Assembly (NCBI GenBank): GCA_039934135.1 | Contig: JBDTMT010000131.1 | Span: 1 to 12,295, forward strand | Source of the DNA: JBDTMT01 sp039934135 | GTDB lineage: Bacteria; Desulfobacterota; Binatia; HRBIN30; CADEER01 | Length of the DNA: 12,295 nucleotides | Direction of reading: 5' to 3' | In this document: positions 8,184-12,295 of the stretch, piece after piece | Layout of the letters: each line of letters opens with the position of its first letter | How positions within the stretch are numbered: position 1 is the stretch's first letter | The notes under the pieces: model-generated | What the model saw: only the letters and a program-made list of their open reading frames with translations | Databases searched by the model: none | What the model was told of the DNA's origin: nothing | Translations under genes and position numbers: made by a program

Positions 8184-8984
8184 ATGGCGCGATCGAAACC
8201 CCGTCAGCAGCTGACGCGTTTCTGGCAAGACGACATTGGTCTCGGCATCCTGCTGGCGTTCATCGCCACCAACATCTTCGTCCTCGGTCCGCTGCGCGAC
8301 ATCGGCTTTCTCGGCCACTTCTCGCTCGGCATCGCCTTTTCGCTGATCCTGCTGTCCGGCATCGCCGCCACGGCGCAGTCGCGCGGCGTGGCGATCTTCT
8401 TCGGCATCGTCGCGCTGCTGACGCAGATCGTGCACTGGGTGAGTTGGGCCGACCCGACGCATTGGCTGGAATTTCCCGATGCTGTGGCCTCGCTGGTCGC
8501 GACGGCGCTACTCACGGGCATCATCATCACCCAGGTGTTTCGCGAAGGACCGGTGACGATCGGCCGCATCAACGGCGCCATCACCGTCTACCTGCTCGTC
8601 GGGCTGATCTTTGACTTCGCCTACACCGCCGTGCGCCTGCAGATCCCCAACGCCTTCGCCATGACCACGCCGCTGCCCGACGACGCGGCGGCGACGTCGT
8701 CGTTCCTCTACTTCAGCCTCTCGACGCTGACCACGGTGGGCTACGGCGACATCGTCGCCGTCAATCCGCTGGCGCGCTCGCTGGCCAACCTCGAGGCGCT
8801 GATCGGCCAGATGTTTCCCGCCGTGCTGCTCGCTCGCCTGGTGTCGATGGAGCTCTACTACCGACAGCGCAGCTTCGAGCGCGAACAAGCCGAGCTCGAC
8901 CGCCGCGCCATCGCGCGCGAGATCGCCAAGATGCTGAAAGACGACCCGGGTCCTGACGATTCCGCGCCTCGCGGCCGCGGCTGA
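8184..8984 (+). CDS. Potassium-channel-like membrane protein (ion channel pore domain, PF07885-type)
   Basis: This 266-residue inner-membrane protein carries the canonical K+ selectivity filter TTVGYGD (residues 183-189) after a pore helix (about 172-182). Hydrophobic segments lie at about 18-37, 43-63, 68-88, 98-118, 128-150 and 200-223, giving a 6-TM layout with the pore between the last two. The fourth segment lacks the regular Arg/Lys ladder of voltage sensors, so voltage gating is unlikely. The C-terminal 45 residues are charged and helical (RQRSFEREQAELDRR...), possibly an oligomerisation coiled coil, with no RCK or cyclic-nucleotide domain. ATG 8184 is 5 nt after the propeller stop and lacks a clear ribosome site, which suggests translational coupling. 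The open frame extends upstream of 8184, but only antisense-like low-complexity sequence lies there. It is the last gene of the operon. Ion flow as part of, or in response to, pump activity is inference. Confidence 0.9.
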   Translation: MARSKPRQQLTRFWQDDIGLGILLAFIATNIFVLGPLRDIGFLGHFSLGIAFSLILLSGIAATAQSRGVAIFFGIVALLTQIVHWVSWADPTHWLEFPDAVASLVATALLTGIIITQVFREGPVTIGRINGAITVYLLVGLIFDFAYTAVRLQIPNAFAMTTPLPDDAAATSSFLYFSLSTLTTVGYGDIVAVNPLARSLANLEALIGQMFPAVLLARLVSMELYYRQRSFEREQAELDRRAIAREIAKMLKDDPGPDDSAPRGRG

Positions 8985-9006
8985 TTCTGAAGTGATCGAA
9001 AAGAGT

Positions 9007-9152
9007 TCAACGCAGAGACGCAGAGATCTGCAGAGGACGCCGAGAAACCACGGATGCGCCGAGAGTTCCGTCACCACTATCGATTTGATTGGGCGACTTC
9101 TTTCAGCCGATCGACCTCTGCGCCCTCAGCGTTCTCTGCGACTCTGCGTTGA
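9007..9152. repeat. Inverted-repeat element with (CGCAGAGA)-type arms
   Basis: The 20 nt at 9007-9026 (TCAACGCAGAGACGCAGAGA) recur in inverted orientation at 9133-9152 with 19 of 20 positions matching. The next 20 or so nt inward (CTGCAGAGGACGC on the left, GCGCCCTCAGCG on the right) also resemble each other more loosely. The arm is itself a tandem of CGCAGAGA. The inner 80 nt show no open frame worth naming. CTCTGCGTCTCTGCGTTG-like sequences recur in intergenic DNA of many unrelated bacteria as far as I recall; their origin is unclear. The element separates the channel gene from the convergent DUF6506-like gene, so it could also form a transcript-ending or 3'-protecting hairpin for both. Confidence 0.75.
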
Positions 9153-9203
9153 GATCGTCGTCCCCGGGCTAGCGTGGCGGCGCAAGCGGCGCCCCCGCGC
9201 AGG

Positions 9204-9506
9204 CTACGACGCGAACAGCGCGTACATCTGGTCGATCGACTCCGGTCCGTAACCGACCGAGCCGACCGGAATCGACGCGCCGATGGCCTCGATGACGCGC
9301 GCCGTCCACAGCGGGCCGAAGCCGCCGCACAGCTCAATCAGCTGGATGCCGTCGGCGACCATCTGCTTGGCGACCGGCAACGCCTGCTCCGGCTTGGAGA
9401 CGCCGATCATGGTGGTGGAGATCTGCGGCGAGTCGAGCCGCACGACGTGCTCAGCCGGATCGTAGCCGGCCCCTTTGACGATAAATCCGAAGCGCTGCAG
9501 TGCCAT
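9204..9506 (-). CDS. DUF6506-like small protein
   Basis: This gene encodes a 100-residue soluble protein of unknown function that I recognise, from memory, as DUF6506-like. It starts with a hydrophobic strand (RFGFIVKGAG, residues 5-14), has TTMIGVSKPEQALPVAKQMV in the middle, and carries the signature GIQLIELCGGFGP (residues 53-65) followed by VPVG-type IPVGSVGYG (79-87). No signal peptide or membrane segment is present. The ATG at 9506-9504 has GGAGG at 9515-9511, 4 nt upstream, a good ribosome site; a much longer open frame upstream is only the antisense of the neighbouring oxidoreductase. It is divergent from the oxidoreductase gene (138 nt apart) and convergent with the channel gene. The strand pattern resembles a fragment of a TIM barrel or a phosphate-binding loop, but no reaction can be assigned. 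Confidence 0.8.
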   Translation of the reverse strand: MALQRFGFIVKGAGYDPAEHVVRLDSPQISTTMIGVSKPEQALPVAKQMVADGIQLIELCGGFGPLWTARVIEAIGASIPVGSVGYGPESIDQMYALFAS

Positions 9507-9644
9507 CTGTCCTCCATCCGCCTGACATATGCTGCGTCGCTGCCCCGCCGCGCGCTGCGATCTACACCAGCCGCCGGCACCGCGAGCAACCCACCCCGCG
9601 GGCGCAACTTTCGGCTCACCGCGCTTCCCGCTATCAAGGCCGCG

Positions 9645-10835
9645 ATGGATGTGAACGCGCGCGCCACGTTGTTCGGCGCGGCCCGCCTCGGCGGCTTGAC
9701 GCTGCGCAATCGCGTCATCAAGACCGCTACCTACGAGGGCATGACGCCGCACGGCGCGCCGTCGCCGGCGCTCGTCGAGCATCATCGCGCCCTCGCCGCC
9801 GGCGGCGTCGGCATGACGACGGTCGCCTACTGCGCCGTGTCGCCGAGCGGCTGCACCTTCGCCGAGCAGATGTACATGCGCGAGGCGATCGTGCCGGGAC
9901 TGCGCGACGTCACCACAGCGGTGCACGCCGCCGGCGCCGCCGCCTCGCTGCAACTCGGCCACTGCGGCTTCTTCAGCAAGAACCGCGCGGCCGGGCGCTG
10001 GCCGCTCGGCCCGTCGCTGGCGTTCAACGCCTACGGCGCGATGGCCGGCATGCCGATCGCCCGCGCCATGCGCGAAGCCGACATCGACACGGTCGTCGAG
10101 GACTTCGGCCAAGCCGCGGCGTTGGCGGTGCGCGCCGGCTTCGACGCCGTCGAGCTGCACCTCGGGCACGGCTACCTGCTCAGCCAGTTCCTCAGTCCGG
10201 CGATCAACCGCCGCCGCGACCATTGGGGCGGCAGCCTCGACAACCGCATGCGCCTGCCGCTCGCCGTGCTGGCGCGGGTGCGGTCCGCGGTCGGCGCGCA
10301 GGTGCCGATCATCGCCAAGACCAACCTGCGCGACGGCTTTCGCGGCGGCCTGGAGCTGGACGACGCGGTCGGTGTCGCGCAGCGCCTCGAAGCGGCCGGC
10401 ATCGACGCCATCGAACTCAGCGGCGGCTTCACCAGCCGCACGCCCTTCTATCTCTTCCGCGGCGCACGACCGCTGGCGGAGATGATCGCGGCCGAGAAGA
10501 GCCGCTTGCAGAAACTGACGCTGCGCTGGTTCGGCCCGCGCGTCATCCGCGAGTACCCGTTCGAGGAGATGTTCTTCCTGCCGCAGGCGCGCGCGGTGCG
10601 CGCCGCCGTGCGCGTGCCGCTGATCCTGCTCGGCGGCCTGCTGTCGCTCGACAACCTGGAGACGGCGATGCGCGAAGGCTTCGACTTCGTCGCCATGGGC
10701 CGCGCCCTGATCGCCGACCCCGACCTCATCGCCCGCATGCAGCGCGGCGACGCGACGCGCTCGCGCTGCATCTCCTGCAACAAGTGCGTCCCGTCCAGTG
10801 ACACCGGCGGCGTCCGCTGCGTGTTGGACGATTAG
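9645..10835 (+). CDS. NADH:flavin oxidoreductase / Old Yellow Enzyme family, single domain with C-terminal Cys cluster
   Basis: This 396-residue cytoplasmic flavoenzyme has an FMN-binding TIM barrel. Seen: an N-terminal barrel entry LTLRNRVIKTATYEGM, the active-site motif ELHLGHGYLLSQFLSP with His172, His175 and Tyr177 (the substrate-binding and proton-donor positions in the family), the following NRRRDHWGGSLDNR motif, a late FMN-phosphate motif LILLGGL, and DFVAMGRALIADPDL. The C-terminal tail holds Cys375, Cys378, Cys381 and Cys392, arranged like the [4Fe-4S] ligands that link the barrel to the FAD/NAD domain in 2,4-dienoyl-CoA reductase and trimethylamine dehydrogenase, yet the protein stops 4 residues after the last Cys. 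Such enzymes reduce activated C=C bonds; the substrate here is unknown. ATG 9645 is chosen because the homology begins there and a modest AAGG lies at 9636-9639; the open frame extends upstream without family features. Confidence 0.92.
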   Translation: MDVNARATLFGAARLGGLTLRNRVIKTATYEGMTPHGAPSPALVEHHRALAAGGVGMTTVAYCAVSPSGCTFAEQMYMREAIVPGLRDVTTAVHAAGAAASLQLGHCGFFSKNRAAGRWPLGPSLAFNAYGAMAGMPIARAMREADIDTVVEDFGQAAALAVRAGFDAVELHLGHGYLLSQFLSPAINRRRDHWGGSLDNRMRLPLAVLARVRSAVGAQVPIIAKTNLRDGFRGGLELDDAVGVAQRLEAAGIDAIELSGGFTSRTPFYLFRGARPLAEMIAAEKSRLQKLTLRWFGPRVIREYPFEEMFFLPQARAVRAAVRVPLILLGGLLSLDNLETAMREGFDFVAMGRALIADPDLIARMQRGDATRSRCISCNKCVPSSDTGGVRCVLDD

Positions 10836-10837
10836 TC

Positions 10838-10924
10838 GGCAGGTCCCGGGTGTCAGGTGTCAGAGGTGGAGTGCAGGCACGCAGTCAACTATTGCGCCCT
10901 GTCCCCTGGCACCCGACACCTGCC
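10838..10924. repeat. Inverted repeat filling the gap between convergent genes (GGTGTCAGG type)
   Basis: The 26 nt at 10838-10863 match the reverse complement of 10899-10924 at 21 of 26 positions, both arms beginning GGCAGGT at their outer ends. The left arm contains the tandem GGTGTCAGGTGTCAG. The loop is 35 nt. The element begins 3 nt after the oxidoreductase stop and ends at the base before the FMN reductase stop, so it can serve as a bidirectional terminator-like hairpin, although no T-run follows either side. Sequences of the GGTGTCAGGTGTCAGG type recur between genes in other environmental genomes as far as I recall, so a repeat-element origin is likely. Confidence 0.65.
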
Positions 10925-11485
10925 TCAGCGTGCCCGATTGCGCTCGACCCACGTCTCGTAGGCGGCGAGGAACTTCTTCAGGAGCTCGCGCGTGCGGTCG
11001 TCGGTCAGGGTGCCGGATTCGTCGAACAGCTTGTGGGCGCCGCCGATATAGGCCTCCGGCTGTTGCATGGTCGGCACGTTGAGGAAGACCATCGACTGGC
11101 GCAGGTGGTGGTTGGAGCCGAAGGCGCCGGTGGCGCCGAGTGAGACGCTGATGATCGCGCCGGGCTTGCCGTCCCAGGCGCTGGTGCCGTACGGACGCGA
11201 CGCCGTATCGATGGCGTTCTTCAGCGCCGGCGCGGTCGAGCGGTTGTACTCCGGGGTGACGAACAGCACGGCGTCGGCGGCTTGCACGCGCGTCTTGAAG
11301 TCGCGCACGTCCGGCGGCGGATCGTTCTCGAAGTCCTCGTTGAAGAACGGCAGCTGGCCGATCTCGACGATCTCCAGCTTCAGCGATGGCGGCGCCAGCT
11401 CGATCAGGGCCTTCGCCATCTTCCGATTGTACGACTCCTTGCGCAGGCTGCCGACGAAGACCGCGACGTTGTGTGGCGTGCTCAT
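10925..11485 (-). CDS. NADPH-dependent FMN reductase (flavodoxin-like quinone/azo/chromate reductase family)
   Basis: This 186-residue soluble flavoprotein has a flavodoxin-like fold. It probably transfers electrons from NAD(P)H to FMN or to quinones, and related enzymes reduce azo dyes or chromate in vitro. Seen: an N-terminal strand and FMN-phosphate loop GSLRKESYNRK (residues 12-22), VLFVTPEYNRSTAPALKNAID (PEYN at 78-81, the FMN isoalloxazine loop), and a later WDGKPGAIISVSLGATGAFG stretch typical of this family. Length matches the family (about 175-190). The ATG at 11485-11483 has GGAGG 8 nt upstream (11498-11494). It converges on the Old-Yellow-type gene and follows rnk on the same strand across 92 nt, with a strong hairpin between them, so it is probably its own transcription unit. 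It could supply reduced flavin to the neighbouring oxidoreductase, but that is speculation. Confidence 0.93.
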   Translation of the reverse strand: MSTPHNVAVFVGSLRKESYNRKMAKALIELAPPSLKLEIVEIGQLPFFNEDFENDPPPDVRDFKTRVQAADAVLFVTPEYNRSTAPALKNAIDTASRPYGTSAWDGKPGAIISVSLGATGAFGSNHHLRQSMVFLNVPTMQQPEAYIGGAHKLFDESGTLTDDRTRELLKKFLAAYETWVERNRAR

Positions 11486-11531
11486 GCTGTCGATCCTCCG
11501 CCAATCCCGCTAGCAGCGGCGCTGCCTGGCC

Positions 11532-11567
11532 GCCAGCCGTGCGCGGCATCGACCGCGCACGGCTGGC
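11532..11567 (-). terminator. Strong GC-rich hairpin downstream of rnk (terminator-like, no T-run)
   Basis: GCCAGCCGTGCGCGG at 11532-11546 pairs perfectly over 15 bp with 11553-11567, leaving a 6-nt loop. It begins 11 nt beyond the rnk stop codon on the minus strand. No T-run follows on that strand, so it may act as a Rho-assisted terminator or as a 3'-end stabiliser rather than a classical intrinsic terminator. Confidence 0.6.
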
Positions 11568-11577
11568 TCGGCACCGC

Positions 11578-11985
11578 TCAACCAACGGCGACGACGCGCA
11601 GACGTCGCGTACCGCCGTTCGGCACCTGCCAGGCAATCGTTTGTCCGACGCGCAGTCCGAGCAGCGCCGAACCGACGGGCGCCAGAACCGAGACGCGTCC
11701 GAGCGCTGCATCGGCTTCGAACGGATAGACCACAGTCACCGTTTCCTCGGCGCCGCCGGCCTCGTCGACGAAGTGGACGCGCGAGTGCATCGCCACGACA
11801 TCGTCCGGCAGTTCAGACGCGTCGACGACCTGGGCGCGGTCGAGCTCGTCCTGCAGGGCGACGAGCGGCCCCACGTCGCGCCGGCGACCGCTGGCGGCGA
11901 TGAGCCGTTCGAGGCGCTCCAGATCGTCGGCACAGACGATGATGGAGTGCGTCGGTTCGGGGTTCGATACGAGAGTGGGGGTCAT
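11578..11985 (-). CDS. rnk: Rnk-type regulator of nucleoside diphosphate kinase (GreA/GreB-like C-terminal domain)
   Basis: This 135-residue cytoplasmic protein matches Rnk along its whole length (E. coli Rnk is about 136 residues). Rnk is known to bind RNA polymerase near its secondary channel and to influence nucleoside diphosphate kinase levels; it lacks the acidic tip of Gre factors. Seen: an N-terminal coiled region with LQDELDRAQVVDASELPDDVV (about 43-63), then MHSRVHFVDE and the FKBP-like domain with VSVLAPVGSALLGLRVGQTI (about 98-117) and WQVPNGGTRRLRV. The ATG at 11985-11983 has AAGGAG at 11997-11992, 6 nt upstream. The first 12 residues are unlike E. coli. The leader carries a hairpin (12018-12047), and a 15-bp hairpin follows the stop, so the gene looks monocistronic. 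Confidence 0.9.
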   Translation of the reverse strand: MTPTLVSNPEPTHSIIVCADDLERLERLIAASGRRRDVGPLVALQDELDRAQVVDASELPDDVVAMHSRVHFVDEAGGAEETVTVVYPFEADAALGRVSVLAPVGSALLGLRVGQTIAWQVPNGGTRRLRVVAVG

Positions 11986-12017
11986 TGGAGGCTCCTTTCT
12001 GGACCTGAAAACGACGA

Positions 12018-12047
12018 AGCCCCTCCGGCCGATGGGCGGGAGGGGCT
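12018..12047 (-). terminator. Hairpin followed by T-rich tract upstream of rnk (terminator or attenuator)
   Basis: On the minus strand AGCCCCTCC (12047-12039) pairs over 9 bp with GGAGGGGCT (12026-12018) around a 12-nt loop, then TCGTCGTTTTC follows. It ends 32 nt before the rnk start codon. It could end a gene lying right of the window or act as an attenuator in the rnk leader. The CCTCC in the left arm is also complementary to the GGAG of the rnk ribosome site. Confidence 0.55.
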
Positions 12048-12295
12048 CGGTGCGGCGCGACGCGCGGGCTCAGATCGGGTCGGCGGCGGGCGACGCCGGC
12101 GCGCAAACGCACCGAGCGAGGGGGATGGGCAATGCCGCGACCGTCATGCGCCGACTCAAGCAGCCGCGATCAGCAGCTACAACCCCACTGGCGCGCTGGC
12201 GTCTACACGAGCGTGCGACGCGCTGCGCCAGACGTGGTGGCGCGGGGCTCCAGCCCCGTGTCGAGTTCGGCGACCTATCGCGGCCGACCTGGACG
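12048..12295. other. Right-hand region without a supported gene
   Basis: These 248 nt show no ribosome-site-supported open frame with protein-like character on either strand. They may contain the promoter region of rnk, although no clear -35/-10 pair was seen, and end with the single repeat arm at 12235-12261. A plus-strand frame from the ATG at 12147 stays open to the edge, but it is Arg-rich and runs through the repeat. Confidence 0.5.
12235..12261 (+). repeat. Second copy of the TGGTGGCGC repeat arm
   Basis: These 27 nt match 968-994 at 26 of 27 positions (one G to A change) and share the next C, after which the sequences diverge. It is in the same orientation as the left arm of the element at 968-1110, so a full element would place its inverted partner roughly 90-120 nt further right, beyond the window edge. 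Confidence 0.8.

Noticed and set aside
9174..9644. 157-residue upstream extension of the oxidoreductase frame
   Set aside because: It overlaps the DUF6506-like gene on the other strand and lacks any family feature; the barrel begins just after ATG 9645.
9204..10223. 339-residue version of the DUF6506-like gene
   Set aside because: The N-terminal 239 residues are antisense of the oxidoreductase; the good ribosome site and the family-like part start at 9506.
10925..11485. Naming the FMN reductase as ArsH or ChrR
   Set aside because: The family motifs are shared by many reductases and there are no arsenic or chromate genes nearby; the general name is all the sequence supports.
12147..12295. 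Open plus-strand frame to the right edge
   Set aside because: No ribosome site, Arg-rich composition, and it runs through the repeat arm.
1..12295. CRISPR, tRNA, rRNA, integrase or phage features
   Set aside because: No direct-repeat array with regular spacers, no cloverleaf with a CCA-type end and no matching protein were seen; the repeats present are inverted pairs between genes.

Overview
The window is GC-rich, densely coding Gram-negative chromosomal DNA. The Gram-negative assignment rests on a complete tripartite RND efflux pump with an outer-membrane channel and three lipoprotein signals (lipobox Cys) in one operon. The phylum cannot be fixed from the sequence. The mix of an aldehyde dehydrogenase, a single-domain Old-Yellow-type oxidoreductase, an FMN reductase and several families of intergenic inverted-repeat elements would suit an environmental deltaproteobacterium-like or Binatota-like organism, but that is inference only. 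No rRNA, tRNA, CRISPR array, transposase or phage gene was seen.

Layout. (1) At the left edge, on the minus strand, lies the N-terminal 287 codons of an NAD(P)-dependent aldehyde dehydrogenase, cut by the window just after its catalytic Cys. (2) A 376-nt divergent spacer holds a structured inverted-repeat element (968-1110) and, nearer the pump genes, a perfect 12-bp palindrome (1166-1177) overlapping a possible -35 box. (3) Positions 1240-8984 carry five plus-strand genes spaced by 18, -4, 25 and 5 nt, so they look like one operon: periplasmic adaptor lipoprotein, HAE1-type RND transporter, NodT/OprM-type outer-membrane factor, a seven-repeat beta-propeller lipoprotein, and a potassium-channel-like membrane protein with the filter TTVGYGD. 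(4) A second inverted-repeat element (9007-9152) separates this operon from a convergent 100-residue DUF6506-like gene. (5) Divergent from that gene is a single-domain Old Yellow Enzyme-type oxidoreductase with a C-terminal cysteine cluster. (6) A third inverted-repeat element (10838-10924) fills almost exactly the gap between the two stop codons and is followed by a convergent NADPH-dependent FMN reductase. (7) A 15-bp perfect hairpin separates it from rnk, which has a hairpin in its leader. (8) The right-hand 250 nt hold no supported gene, but do contain a near-identical copy of one arm of the first element.

How the genes work together. The first three operon genes should form a proton-driven envelope-spanning exporter; the proton-relay residues are all present. 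The surprise is that the same transcript appears to carry a beta-propeller lipoprotein and a K+-channel-like protein, which are not standard pump parts. No regulator gene is present, so the palindrome upstream is the only visible hint of control. The oxidoreductase, the FMN reductase and the DUF6506 gene are all plausibly redox or flavin related, but nothing in the sequence shows that they act in one pathway. The most unusual aspects are the five-gene operon composition and the three unrelated inverted-repeat element families in about 11 kb.
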